Shown piece after piece: positions 37,273-46,258 of a stretch of 64,000 bases of DNA (position 1 is its first letter; each line of letters opens with the position of its first letter). The notes under the pieces are model-generated. The model was not told where the DNA came from, did not search any database, and saw nothing but the letters and a program-made list of their open reading frames with translations. A program made the position numbers and the translations under genes. The DNA is from Treponema primitia ZAS-1 (GTDB taxonomy: Bacteria; Spirochaetota; Spirochaetia; Treponematales; Breznakiellaceae), in assembly GCF_000297095.1 (NCBI RefSeq), contig NZ_AEEA01000058.1:84792-148791 (forward strand), in the 5' to 3' direction.

Positions 37273-38109
37273 TTAATTGGTAAATTGCCGGTCAATAAAA
37301 GATTTGGATGTTTTGATGGTCTCCCGAAAATCCGCCTCGCCGGTATACCAGAACTCGGTAACAAAGGTGCGGACGTTGAGTTCCAGGGCGGTTTTGATAA
37401 TGGAGGCAAAATTAACATGGCCGGTTCCGTAGGGGATCTCCCGGAATTTACCGGGGACCGTTTCCTTTAGATGCAGAGCGGCGATGGATCCCCTGCCCTT
37501 GCGCAGATCCTCTATTACATCTTTTCCATAGCTCTCCGCCGCATTGGTAAGGTTACCGCAGTCAGGATATACCTTGAGGTAAGGAGAATCGATCCGCTTT
37601 ACGTACTGCATGGCCTTTTCCACGGTGTTCATAAATTCGGTTTCCATGGTTTCAAAGGCAAGGATAACACCCCTGGCAGCGGCCATTTGTACGGATTGGA
37701 GGAGCCCGTCGTAGAAAAGCTCCTCTGTCCGGGGTGTGGAGGAATCGTAGTACACATCGTAGCCCGCCAGCTGGATAATCCGGATCCCCGTATCGCAGGC
37801 AAAGTTAATTGCATCTTCCATGATCTCCAGGCTCCGCATTCTTACTGCGGCCTTTTCGCTGCCCAGGGGATACTTCCGGTGGCCGCTTAAACACATGGTC
37901 CGTATGGGGAGTCCTATTTCGCAGCCTTGGCTCAGCAGTTCCAGCCTCTCCGCCGCAGACATCTTCAGCCTGGCAAGTTTCTCGTCGGTTTCATCGATAC
38001 TTATCTCTAAAAAATCATACCCAAAGGATTTGGCGGTTTGGAGTTTTTCCTTCCAGGATAGTTCCTTGGGCATAGCCTTTTCATAAATACCTATCTGGTA
38101 GGGCTTCAT
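37273..38109 (-). CDS. L-xylulose/L-ribulose-5-phosphate 3-epimerase (UlaE/SgbU type)
   Basis: A 278-residue xylose-isomerase-like TIM-barrel enzyme converting L-xylulose-5-phosphate to L-ribulose-5-phosphate. Family landmarks: GIYEKAMPKELSWKEKL at the start, YDFLEISIDETDEKLARL, CLSGHRKYPLGS, IQLAGYDVYY, FETMETEFMNTVEKA (metal-binding Glu), YPDCGNLTNAA and TGHVNFASII...TEFWY. It overlaps the araD-type gene by four bases and is the last gene of the operon. Its product is the substrate of the neighbouring 4-epimerase. Confidence 0.92.
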   Translation of the reverse strand: MKPYQIGIYEKAMPKELSWKEKLQTAKSFGYDFLEISIDETDEKLARLKMSAAERLELLSQGCEIGLPIRTMCLSGHRKYPLGSEKAAVRMRSLEIMEDAINFACDTGIRIIQLAGYDVYYDSSTPRTEELFYDGLLQSVQMAAARGVILAFETMETEFMNTVEKAMQYVKRIDSPYLKVYPDCGNLTNAAESYGKDVIEDLRKGRGSIAALHLKETVPGKFREIPYGTGHVNFASIIKTALELNVRTFVTEFWYTGEADFRETIKTSKSFIDRQFTN

Positions 38110-38819
38110 GCATGTTCCCCGCCGGACCTCTGCCCATAGTAGGCGTTTGCACCGTGCTTGCGCAGATAGTGTTTATCAAGCAGGGTTTGCTGGATTTTGC
38201 CGCCCTTAGGGTCAAGCAGTAATACAAACAGGGCCATCCTTGCAACTTCTTCCTGCACCACCGCATTGTGGACCGCTTCAAAGGGGTCCTTCCCCCAGGC
38301 AAAGGGGCCGTGGCTTGCCACAACAACCGCAGGTATTTGGGCAAAGGAAAGTTTCCGTTTTTCAAAGGTCTCAACTATCACCTTTCCGGTTTCGTATTCA
38401 TAGGCGCCGTTTATTTCCGCTTCGGTCATTTGCCGGGTACAGGGTATGTCGCCGTAAAAGTAATCCGCCTGGGTAGTACCCTGGGCAGGGATATCCAGAT
38501 TTGCCTGGGCAAATATGGTAGCATAGCTTGAATGGGTATGGACGATACCGCCTATATCGGGGGAGGCCTTGTAAAGGACCAGGTGGGTTGCCGTGTCCGA
38601 CGATGGGTTCAGCTTGCCCTCAACAATCTTGCCATCCAGGTCCACCACCACCATGTGTTCGGCCTTCATATCATCGTATTCAACACCGCTGGGTTTAATA
38701 ACCACGAGACCGGCTTTCCGATCTATGGCGCTCACATTACCCCAGGTAAAGGTAACCAAATGATAATCCGGCAGCTTTTTATTTGCCGCACACACCTTTT
38801 CTTTTAGTTCTTCCAGCAT
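38106..38819 (-). CDS. araD: L-ribulose-5-phosphate 4-epimerase (AraD/UlaF/SgbE type)
   Basis: A 237-residue class II aldolase-like enzyme making D-xylulose-5-phosphate from L-ribulose-5-phosphate. Substrate loop TWGNVSAIDR at 25-34, phosphate-binding KPSGVEYDDM, and zinc ligands H94 and H96 in VHTHSSYA plus H170 in ASHGPFAWGKD; Asp75 sits in NPSSDTATH. Length matches the family. It lies in an operon with an L-xylulokinase-like and a 3-epimerase gene, so in this context it acts on L-xylulose-derived sugar rather than necessarily on L-arabinose. The symbol araD denotes the family; ulaF or sgbE would fit as well. Confidence 0.93.
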   Translation of the reverse strand: MLEELKEKVCAANKKLPDYHLVTFTWGNVSAIDRKAGLVVIKPSGVEYDDMKAEHMVVVDLDGKIVEGKLNPSSDTATHLVLYKASPDIGGIVHTHSSYATIFAQANLDIPAQGTTQADYFYGDIPCTRQMTEAEINGAYEYETGKVIVETFEKRKLSFAQIPAVVVASHGPFAWGKDPFEAVHNAVVQEEVARMALFVLLLDPKGGKIQQTLLDKHYLRKHGANAYYGQRSGGEHA

Positions 38820-38833
38820 AGTTTATTGCGCTC

Positions 38834-40340
38834 CTACTTAAAAATATCCCACACGCCGCCCAGGGCATCGCGTATTGCGGAATACTTTTCATATTTTTTC
38901 TTATATATCGCGGCCCTATCGGGATTCGGGTTTACCGTCCTATCTACCCTTACCATAGAAGCTACCGCTTCCCCATAATCTTTGAATTCCCCCGCCGCTA
39001 TGGCCGCCGCCATGGCGCAGCCCAGGGCGCCCAGTTCCTTAACCGCGATGGTCTCAATGGGATAACCCAGAATGTCGGCGAACATCTGTACCCACACCAC
39101 GGAATTTACCGCTCCGCCGGCCATGCGTATCGTCTTTGGGGGCTTGCGGGTTTTGAGCAGCCGGTCAATATGGGTTTTATGGGAAAAAACGACACCTTCG
39201 TATATGGCCCGTATGCTGTGTATCTTTTCGTTGTAGGAACTGAGCCCCACAAAGGCGGCGCGGCCCAGGGGATTATCGTTGGAGCCGTACAGGAAGGGCA
39301 GGAAGTATACATCACTGTCTTCGGGCTTGATCTTTTCAACTTCCCCGTCAAGATACTCGTAGAGTTTTCTCCCTTCGGGTATTTCATGTTTGTCGATAAA
39401 ATGTTCGGTGAACCAGTCCAGGTTCCCCGCGGAGGTGGCGCTGCACTCCTCCACCAGAAAATATCCCGGGATGGCAAAGAGGGAATTCATGGCTATGCTG
39501 CCATCGGTTACCGGCGTCTTTGAGGGGTACTCGTTGATACTCCAGGTACCGGCGATGGTGCAGAACTCCTCCGGGGTGGTAACGTTCATGGCCACGGCGC
39601 AGGAATCGATGTCGAACATGCCCCCCGCCACCGGCGTACCCTCCCGCAGCCCCGTCAAGGCCGCCGCCGCCGGCAGTTATGCTGCCGCACTTTTCGTAGG
39701 AGTACCGTATGGGGGCGAGTTTATCGTACACCTCGCCTATACCAAAGCCTTCCAGCATATCCCTATCAAAGCGCGCGTCAATGATGTTCATAAGCCCGGA
39801 ACCGGAGAAGTCGGTGGCCTCGGAATACGCTTCCCCGGTCAGCCTGAAACGTATGTAGTCCTTTACCGAAAATACCCATGCGATATTGTCATAGGCCGGC
39901 CGATCATTATCCTTCAGCCAGGCCAGCAGTGATATTTCCTGGGAGGCGAGAATTTTTTGGCAAAGCCGGGGGTAGTATTTCTGCACTATCCCCTCCTTGT
40001 ACCATTTTTCAGGATAGGCCCAGGCACGGCCATCGGTGGAAACTATGCCCTTATAGGCGGGCTTACCGTTTTTCCCCCAGGTATACAGCCCCTTACCATG
40101 GCCGCATACGGAAACCCCGATGATGTCCGCAGGATCGATGGACGCGGCGGCCAGGGCTTCCTTTGTGCAGGCGCAGTTATGCTGCCACAGTTCTTCTGAA
40201 TCCCGTTCGGTAAATCCCGGCGCGGGGCTCTGAACCGGGGTGTGTATCCCCTTGGTGATAATTTCTTTTCCCTGGAGGTCAAAAACGGCAGCCTTTATCA
40301 TGGTACCGCCGTTATCAAGACCAACTACATATTTTGCCAC
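38834..40340 (-). pseudogene. L-xylulokinase-like FGGY kinase with a frameshift
   Basis: Two frames together make one FGGY kinase of about 500 residues, the length of E. coli LyxK. The N-terminal part (start 40340, MAKYVVGLDNGGTMIKAAVFD, phosphate-1 loop; VSVCGHGKGLY; VSTDGRAW) runs to about residue 225, then goes out of frame in a GGC-repeat tract. The C-terminal part resumes in the next frame (ALTGLREGTPVAGGMFDIDS ... FFHK-like FSHKTHIDRLL, RMAGGAVNSVVWVQMFADILG) and ends at 38834. One extra G at about 39661-39673 explains it. Reading across without that base gives the LyxK-like join T-A-A-A-A-A-L-T-G-L. Either a real mutation, a sequencing or assembly error, or rarely a programmed shift. 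It sits between the dehydrogenase and araD-type genes. Confidence 0.85.
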
Positions 40341-40351
40341 GCTGAACCCCC

Positions 40352-41428
40352 TCAGGGAATAAATGCTACTTTGAAGTCCCCATGTTTACCGGTGGCGTAA
40401 TCGTAGGCCTTTTCCCATTCATCCAACTTGAAGGTAGTCTTTATCATCCCATCGGTCTTCAGGGTGTTTTTGGCAATACCATCAATAACAAAGGGGAAAC
40501 AGTAGGGGGAAAGATGTGAACCCAGGATATCCAGCTCCTTACGATCGCCGATGATGGACCAATCCACACTGGTGGGGCCGGAGAACACACTGAATTCCAC
40601 AAAGGTCCCGAGCTTACGAATAGCGCTCAGGCCCTGAATAACGCTGGAGGGATGGCCGGTGGCCTCAATATAAATATCACAGCCGTAGTTATCGGTCATT
40701 TTCATGATCTCCGCTATTACATCTATCTTGCCGGGATTAAATACATGGGTGGCGCCGAAGGCCTTAGCTTTGGCAAGCCGCTCATCAACCATGTCAAGGG
40801 AGATGAGGGCCTTGGGGTTCTTCATGGCCGCATAGGTTACCATACCCAGCCCCAGGGTACCGGCGCCGGAGATTACAACGATATCCTCACACTGGATTTT
40901 GGCGCGGTCAACGGCGTGTTTGGAACAGGCGTAGGGTTCGATAAGCAGTGCCTTATCCAGGGGAAGATCCTTGGGGACCTTGTGCAGGATAGCGTTTTTC
41001 GTATAGCGCACATATTCCGCCATACCGCCGTTAAATTCCTTATGGAAACCGTGCATACCGTGGGGCTGGCACATCCAGTACTGCCCGCTTTTACAGAACC
41101 GGCACTCGCCGCAGGGAACTATCTGGTCTGCGGTAAGCCGGTCCCCAATTTCATACCCCTTGACGTTCTTGCCCATTTCAACCACGAACCCTAAAAATTC
41201 ATGGCCGGGAATAAAGGGGGGCCGTACCCATGAGGGCTGAACATCATCACCCCAGAACATGGCCGCGCCGTGCTGACATTTCACATCCCCTGCGCAGATA
41301 CCGCAGCCCTCAACCTTAATGATGATATCATCATCACCGCATTCCGGAGACGGATACGCTTTCTCAAAACGGTAATCGGTCGGGCTATACGCGACCAAGG
41401 CCTTCATAGTTTTCGGATAGTTACTCAT
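40352..41428 (-). CDS. Zinc-dependent medium-chain polyol dehydrogenase
   Basis: A 358-residue enzyme of the zinc alcohol dehydrogenase (MDR) family. Catalytic zinc ligands: Cys in GCGICAGDVKC and the GHEF motif near residue 75. Structural zinc cysteines: PCGECRFCKSGQYWMC near 105-120. Rossmann motif GAGTLGLG near residue 190, followed by ISLDMVDERLAKAKAFGATHVFNP; an Asp-type acidic end (LD) suggests NAD. From the operon it probably oxidises a pentitol such as xylitol or L-arabinitol to L-xylulose for the adjacent kinase; erythritol/threitol-type substrates are an alternative. Confidence 0.85.
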   Translation of the reverse strand: MSNYPKTMKALVAYSPTDYRFEKAYPSPECGDDDIIIKVEGCGICAGDVKCQHGAAMFWGDDVQPSWVRPPFIPGHEFLGFVVEMGKNVKGYEIGDRLTADQIVPCGECRFCKSGQYWMCQPHGMHGFHKEFNGGMAEYVRYTKNAILHKVPKDLPLDKALLIEPYACSKHAVDRAKIQCEDIVVISGAGTLGLGMVTYAAMKNPKALISLDMVDERLAKAKAFGATHVFNPGKIDVIAEIMKMTDNYGCDIYIEATGHPSSVIQGLSAIRKLGTFVEFSVFSGPTSVDWSIIGDRKELDILGSHLSPYCFPFVIDGIAKNTLKTDGMIKTTFKLDEWEKAYDYATGKHGDFKVAFIP

Positions 41429-41446
41429 TTTTCCCCCTTAGTATAC

Positions 41447-42397
41447 TTATATCTTTTGTTTTCGAGAAAGGCAATCCACCGCAACAACGATGATCAGCAC
41501 CCCGCCTTTTACGACGGTCTGCATATATTCGCTCATACCGCCTACGGCCAAGCCATTGGCCAGGACCCCCATGACCAGCATGCCGCCGATCATTCCCGTG
41601 GCCCGGCCTTCCCCTCCGGCGACACTGATTCCCCCCACCACACAGGCAATCAGGGCATCCATTTCCATACCGGTTCCACTCAGGGGCTGCCCGGAATTAA
41701 CCCGGGACATCATCAGTATGCCCGAAGCCGCCGCCAGGAAACCGCAGATGATATAGGAAATTACCCGTACCCGTTTTACATTGATCCCCGAAAGCCGGGC
41801 CGCTTCCTCATTCCCCCCCAGGGCATAAAACTGCCGCCCCAGATGGGTTTGATTCATGATGATGGCCCCAAGGATGATAATGCCCGCCATGATCAGCACA
41901 CAAACCGGCACATAGGTCAGGATATAGCCCTGGCCTAGAACTTTAATTCCCGGCGGCAGGCCGTATACCGGATAGCCGCCGTTAATGATGTAGGCCATAC
42001 CCTTAACCACGTAGCTCATACCCAGGGTCATAATAAGGGGGGGCATACGGGTGTAGGTAACAAAGAGGCCATTGATAAGCCCGATAAGAACCCCCAACAA
42101 AAGCCCCAGGACGCAGGCGGGCACGGGATGGAGCCCGAATTTCGTCATAAATAATGCACTGGCCACGCCGATTAGGGCGATCATGGCCCCGATAGAAAGA
42201 TCTATGCCTCCGGCAATCAGTACAAAGGTCATCCCCACCGACAGAATTCCGATGTTCGATACCTGCCGCAGGATCGTGATAAAGTTACCCGATGTGGCAA
42301 AATTCGGAATAGCGATGGAAAATACCAATACCACCGCGATAAGCATAATCCAAACCGCTTGATTACGCAGATTGAGTTTGATTTTATGTACAGCCAT
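41447..42397 (-). CDS. Sugar ABC transporter permease (RbsC type), second system
   Basis: A 316-residue membrane protein with the RbsC landmarks FVLIAGGIDLSIGAMIALIGV, MPPLIMTLGMSYVVKGMAYI, YALGGNEEAARLSGINV and IACVVGGISVAGGEGRATG. About ten hydrophobic helices are visible. It follows the ATPase gene by 16 bp and precedes the dehydrogenase gene, so transport and catabolism share one transcript. Confidence 0.92.
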   Translation of the reverse strand: MAVHKIKLNLRNQAVWIMLIAVVLVFSIAIPNFATSGNFITILRQVSNIGILSVGMTFVLIAGGIDLSIGAMIALIGVASALFMTKFGLHPVPACVLGLLLGVLIGLINGLFVTYTRMPPLIMTLGMSYVVKGMAYIINGGYPVYGLPPGIKVLGQGYILTYVPVCVLIMAGIIILGAIIMNQTHLGRQFYALGGNEEAARLSGINVKRVRVISYIICGFLAAASGILMMSRVNSGQPLSGTGMEMDALIACVVGGISVAGGEGRATGMIGGMLVMGVLANGLAVGGMSEYMQTVVKGGVLIIVVAVDCLSRKQKI

Positions 42398-42413
42398 CGT
42401 ACTGCTTCTCCTT

Positions 42414-43901
42414 TTATGCCTGCCCGGAAGCCAGGTTTAATATGTTTTCCTGGGAAAATTCTTCTTTAGTAAGGCTTCCGGTTTGACGGCCTTCACAGAG
42501 CACTATTATTCTGTCGGACATTCCCAACAGTTCTTCCATATCAGAAGAGATCATGATGATCGCCTTTTTCTGTTCGCATAATTCATTCATCAGTTTGTAT
42601 ATTTCATACCGAGCCCCCACATCAATTCCCCGGGTCGGCTCATCAAAGATAAGCACCTTGCAGTTGGCCGCAAGCCATTTTGCCAGTACCACCTTTTGCT
42701 GATTCCCTCCGGATAAGTTTTTTGCCTGCTGCATGATATGGGGCGTTTTAATTCCCAGGGAACTCACCATGCCGTCGGCAATCTTTTTCTCCTTAGATTT
42801 ATTAAGCAGAGAAAAATGGGATATCTTTTCCAGTATCGCCAAAGAGATATTCCAGCGGATGGGAAACCCTAACACCACGCCGTGGAGTTTCCGGTCCTCC
42901 GGTATCAGGCCTATGCCTAATGTAACGGCGTCCTCCGGTGTTTTTATCAAAATTTCTTTGCCATCAAGTTTCACGGTTCCGGATTTTTTCCTGTCCGCAC
43001 CGAATAAGAACCGCATTGTTTCTGTCCGGCCCGCGCCGACAAGACCCGCAAAACCCAGGATCTCCCCTTCGTGCACCTCAAAACTGACCCCTTCGACCCC
43101 AGGGCCTTTTATCTCCAGGGCCTCCAGCACGGGTTTCCCGATGGGCGTATTACGCTTAGGATAGGCGTCGCTGATCTGCCGACCCACCATCGCCTTAATC
43201 AGATCATCCCGGTTTATGTCTTTTGTATCCGTCACCTGGATAAAACGGCCGTCCCGCATAACCGTAACCCTGTCGGCAATCTGGAACACCTCCGCAAGCC
43301 GGTGGGTAATAAAGATAACCGTTACCCCCTGTTCCTTCAGGGTCCGCACAATTTCCAGCAGTATGTCTGTTTCCTTTGAGGTAAGGGGGGCGGTAGGTTC
43401 GTCCATGATCAGCACCCGGACATTTTTGGAAAGCGCCTTGGCAATTTCCACCATCTGTTTGTAGGCCACCGACAGGTCCCGTACCGCTGTTCTGGGATTT
43501 ATGTCTATCCCCATCCGCTTAAAAAGTACCCGGGTCTGGTCTTCACATTTTCTGCGGTCAATAAAAACGGTATTCCCCTGGAGGTTCCCGATAAACACAT
43601 TTTCCGCCACGCTCAGGGAGGGCAGCAGGTTAAATTCCTGGTAGATCACCGCCAGGCCTAAGTCCGTGGAAATATGGGGGGTCATGCCGGTATAAACGGT
43701 TCCGTCAAATTCAATTTCACCCGAATCGGGGCTGATAGCGCCGGACAGTACCTTGATAAGGGTAGACTTACCGGCGCCGTTTTCCCCGATCAGCGCATGA
43801 ACTTCACTTTTTCTAAAACTTACGGAAATATCATCCAACGCCAGCACACCGGGATACTGCTTGGAAATATGACGCAGCTCCAGAAGAATGTTGTTTTGCA
43901 T
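42414..43901 (-). CDS. Sugar ABC transporter ATP-binding protein (RbsA/MglA type), second system
   Basis: Twin-domain ATPase of about 495 residues. First domain: Walker A GENGAGKST, DLSVAYKQMVEIAKALS, Walker B VLIMDEPTAPLT. Second domain: degenerate Walker A GLVGAGRTE, signature LSGGNQQKV, Walker B VLIFDEPTRGIDV. I use the ATG at 43901, which has AAGGAAGG upstream; the frame also opens with a TTG one codon earlier. It lies between the binding-protein and permease genes of the putative pentitol importer. Confidence 0.92.
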   Translation of the reverse strand: MQNNILLELRHISKQYPGVLALDDISVSFRKSEVHALIGENGAGKSTLIKVLSGAISPDSGEIEFDGTVYTGMTPHISTDLGLAVIYQEFNLLPSLSVAENVFIGNLQGNTVFIDRRKCEDQTRVLFKRMGIDINPRTAVRDLSVAYKQMVEIAKALSKNVRVLIMDEPTAPLTSKETDILLEIVRTLKEQGVTVIFITHRLAEVFQIADRVTVMRDGRFIQVTDTKDINRDDLIKAMVGRQISDAYPKRNTPIGKPVLEALEIKGPGVEGVSFEVHEGEILGFAGLVGAGRTETMRFLFGADRKKSGTVKLDGKEILIKTPEDAVTLGIGLIPEDRKLHGVVLGFPIRWNISLAILEKISHFSLLNKSKEKKIADGMVSSLGIKTPHIMQQAKNLSGGNQQKVVLAKWLAANCKVLIFDEPTRGIDVGARYEIYKLMNELCEQKKAIIMISSDMEELLGMSDRIIVLCEGRQTGSLTKEEFSQENILNLASGQA

Positions 43902-43918
43902 CAACCCTTCCTTCTTGT

Positions 43919-44884
43919 TTACTGGGCGCTCTTATCAATCAGCGCAATATTACTCAGGTAAATAGGCCGGGGAGGGAATAAAACATCCGCCTTGCTGGCG
44001 TCAAATTCACCGGTTTTATACATCGTAAGGCAGCGCTCAAAAAGCCCCGTCGCCTGGTTTACCAAATCCAGATCGATGGTGCAGAGGAACATATCGTTTT
44101 CTTTTATGGCGCGAATCGCATCCTCGCTGGCATCGCAGCCAAAAAGGCCGATATGATCCTTTGCAAAGGATTTACCGGCGGCCTTATAGGCTTCCCCCAC
44201 GCCGAAGGGACCGGAATCGTTGATCCCCATCACCGCCTGGAGATCCGGGTAGGCTTGCAGGAAATTTTCTCCCGCGTCTACACCCTGCTGCACATACCCA
44301 GCTTCAACGGAGATTACAACCTGACCGGAAGGACAGGTTTCGGCAAAACCGTCCCGCATCCCTTGTTCACGAACCGCAAGAAAATCAAGAGTAGGATATC
44401 CGCAAATACCCACCTTCTTGCTCCCCGGATTCGCCGCCACCCACTTGCCGCATTCCTGTCCAATGACCTTTCCCAGATCATAATTGGAAACCCGGCCGAT
44501 ATAGTGGGCTATTGCGGATGGGTTGTCATAGGAGCCCAGGATGGTTCCCTTTGCTTTTAACTGCTGTAAGAGATCGGCATAGGAATCCTCCGCGATATTC
44601 TGGAAAAGTACTACCTTGGCGTTGGCGTTAATACAATTTTCCAGGAAGGTGGTTACCTTGGTCGGCCCTTCAAGAAAATCGGCGGTTATAAGCCGGTAAC
44701 CCTCCGCCTGACACTTGGCCTCAATGGCCCGGCGAACATCAATAAAAATCGAATTGGTCTGAATTCCCGTTAACCCCAGACCTACCGTGATCTGGGCATC
44801 TTCCTTCTTTTTGCAACCAAGCAACATGGCGCCCATTGCCACCACAAGAATGAATAGCCCGATTAATTTTCTTTCCCGTTTCAT
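43919..44884 (-). CDS. Sugar ABC transporter substrate-binding lipoprotein, second system
   Basis: A 321-residue binding protein of the RbsB family, but lipid-anchored: signal peptide with lipobox MLLG-C (Cys24) followed by a KKKEDA linker. Two alpha/beta lobes are visible (QITVGLGLTGIQTNSIFIDVRRAIE, YIGRVSNYDLGKVIGQECGKWV, QAVMGINDSGPFGVGEAYKAAG, IGLFGCDASEDAIRAI). It is the first gene of the operon with the importer, dehydrogenase, kinase and epimerases, so its ligand is probably the pentitol or pentulose these enzymes degrade. Transcription starts from the promoter at 44941-44969. Confidence 0.9.
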   Translation of the reverse strand: MKRERKLIGLFILVVAMGAMLLGCKKKEDAQITVGLGLTGIQTNSIFIDVRRAIEAKCQAEGYRLITADFLEGPTKVTTFLENCINANAKVVLFQNIAEDSYADLLQQLKAKGTILGSYDNPSAIAHYIGRVSNYDLGKVIGQECGKWVAANPGSKKVGICGYPTLDFLAVREQGMRDGFAETCPSGQVVISVEAGYVQQGVDAGENFLQAYPDLQAVMGINDSGPFGVGEAYKAAGKSFAKDHIGLFGCDASEDAIRAIKENDMFLCTIDLDLVNQATGLFERCLTMYKTGEFDASKADVLFPPRPIYLSNIALIDKSAQ

Positions 44885-44940
44885 ATAAATCTCCTTTTAA
44901 AAAAGTTTTATGAACCCATTTTCAAAAACAACTTTAATTT

Positions 44941-44969
44941 ATGGTACCACGGGTCCCGGGACCTGTCAA
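44941..44969 (-). promoter_or_regulatory. Sigma-70-type promoter of the pentitol operon, with a palindromic spacer
   Basis: On the minus strand TTGACA (44964-44969) and TACCAT (44941-44946) are 17 bases apart. The spacer contains a perfect 12-bp palindrome GGTCCCGGGACC (44952-44963), a possible regulator site. The predicted start lies about 50 bases before the binding-protein ATG, which has AAAAGGAG upstream. Confidence 0.65.
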
Positions 44970-44998
44970 CAAAAAGTTTTTAAAAATGTTTTTATAAA

Positions 44999-45031
44999 CG
45001 GTTTTACAAAACCGGGGAAAACCGATATAGT
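44999..45031 (+). promoter_or_regulatory. ROK-gene promoter overlapped by a palindrome
   Basis: TTTACA (45003-45008) and TATAGT (45026-45031) have a 17-base spacer, just upstream of the ROK regulator ATG at 45048. A palindrome CGGTTTT-AC-AAAACCG (44999-45014) with perfect 7-bp arms covers the -35 element, which suggests autorepression. The leader would be only about 10 bases. Confidence 0.55.
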
Positions 45032-45047
45032 ATCCGAAAGGGAAAAA

Positions 45048-46199
45048 ATGAAAGACAAGCAAGTTTCAACGAAATTCCTCCCCCATTCGGCGAATTTGAG
45101 TATACAGAGGATGAACAGGAGGAACATCTATCAGCTGTTCCGGCGGGAACGGGGGCTGACCAGGCAGGATGTTGTTAACCACCTGCGCTTATCCCTCCCC
45201 ACGGTTGTCCAGAATATCAACAAGCTTCAAGACGAGGGGTATATACATGAAGAAGGTTCTGTCGGCTATACCGGCGGCAGGCGGGCAAAAACCTATAGTA
45301 TGGTGAATAACGCCAGAATCGCCATAGGTTTGGATATAACCAGGGATTATATTATCGCGGTGGCGGTGGATTTAACCGGCGAAGTTATTTACCGGAATCA
45401 GGTATGGTACAAATTTGAACGATCCGACCGGTACTATAAATACCTTGGAACCGTGGTAAACGACCTGGTTAAAAAGAATTCCCTTGATGAAAAGCGAATT
45501 TTAGGGGTTGGTTTGGGGGTGCCGGGCCTGGTTACCGAAGACAATCAGACGGTCTTTTATGGGGAAATACTTAAATTTACCGGCGCCACCTGCCAGGAGT
45601 TTTCAAAGTACATACCCTATAAATCGGCCCTGCTCAATGATGCCAACGCCGCCGGATTCGGCGAATTCTGGATCAGAGAAAATCCCGGAAGCGCCTTCTA
45701 TGTCAGTTTGAGCAATAATATAGGCGGAATAGTGATTATCAATGACCGAATTCTTACGGGAAGTCATTTTCATAGCGGGGAAATAGGCCATTTAACCCTT
45801 TATCCCAACGGGAAGCCCTGTTATTGCGGCCAGAAGGGCTGTGTGGATCCCTATTTAGCGGCAACCAATCTATCTTCTCTGAGTAATGGGAAGTTGGCCG
45901 ATTTTTTCCAGCTTTTGGAGGAAAAGAACCCAAATGCGGTGAAAATCTGGGACACCTATTTGAACGATCTGGCCCTGACCTTAAATGATATTCAGTCCCT
46001 CTTTGACGGTAAGGTCATCCTGGGGGGCTATGTGGCTGAATATATCGATAAATTTATACCGGAATTGAAAAAACGCACGACCCTGCTTAATTCCTTTGAA
46101 AAGGATGCGGATTACATTGATATTTGCCGGTATAAGACCTATTCCATTGCCGCCGGGGCGGCGTTGCATTTTATTTCCGAATTTATTGATTCTATTTAG
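45048..46199 (+). CDS. ROK-family transcriptional regulator (NagC/XylR type)
   Basis: About 383 residues from the ATG at 45048, which has AAAGGGA upstream; the open frame extends further 5' through AT-rich promoter sequence and is not used. The N-terminal winged helix (NRRNIYQLFRRERGLTRQDVVNHLRLSLPTVVQNINKLQDEGYI) is followed by a sugar-kinase-like ROK domain (AIGLDITRDYIIAVAVDL, GVGLGVPGLV, LLNDANAAGFGEFW). The ROK zinc motif GEIGHLTLYPNGKPCYCGQKGCVDPYL is intact. It is divergent from the pentitol operon and is its likely regulator. Confidence 0.9.
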   Translation: MKDKQVSTKFLPHSANLSIQRMNRRNIYQLFRRERGLTRQDVVNHLRLSLPTVVQNINKLQDEGYIHEEGSVGYTGGRRAKTYSMVNNARIAIGLDITRDYIIAVAVDLTGEVIYRNQVWYKFERSDRYYKYLGTVVNDLVKKNSLDEKRILGVGLGVPGLVTEDNQTVFYGEILKFTGATCQEFSKYIPYKSALLNDANAAGFGEFWIRENPGSAFYVSLSNNIGGIVIINDRILTGSHFHSGEIGHLTLYPNGKPCYCGQKGCVDPYLAATNLSSLSNGKLADFFQLLEEKNPNAVKIWDTYLNDLALTLNDIQSLFDGKVILGGYVAEYIDKFIPELKKRTTLLNSFEKDADYIDICRYKTYSIAAGAALHFISEFIDSI

Positions 46200-46219
46200 C
46201 ATCCTTAATACAAACACAC

Positions 46220-46249
46220 TTGTAAAACTATTAGGATTTATGGTAGTAT
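46220..46249 (+). promoter_or_regulatory. Possible promoter of the XRE regulator
   Basis: TTGTAA (46220-46225) and TAGTAT (46244-46249) with an 18-base spacer precede the XRE gene ATG at 46259 by about 10 bases. It fits only moderately, and the short leader with AAGGG close to the ATG is unusual. Confidence 0.4.
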
Positions 46250-46258
46250 TTAAGGGTT

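Noticed and set aside
44898..44984. Two AAAAAGTTTT-like motifs in the divergent pentitol/ROK region
   Set aside because: Expected by chance in such AT-rich DNA; the spacing does not match the promoter elements.
44910..45047. N-terminal extension of the ROK regulator to 44910
   Set aside because: It would be read from promoter sequence and the divergent operon's -35 region; the ATG at 45048 has a Shine-Dalgarno and starts just before the winged helix.
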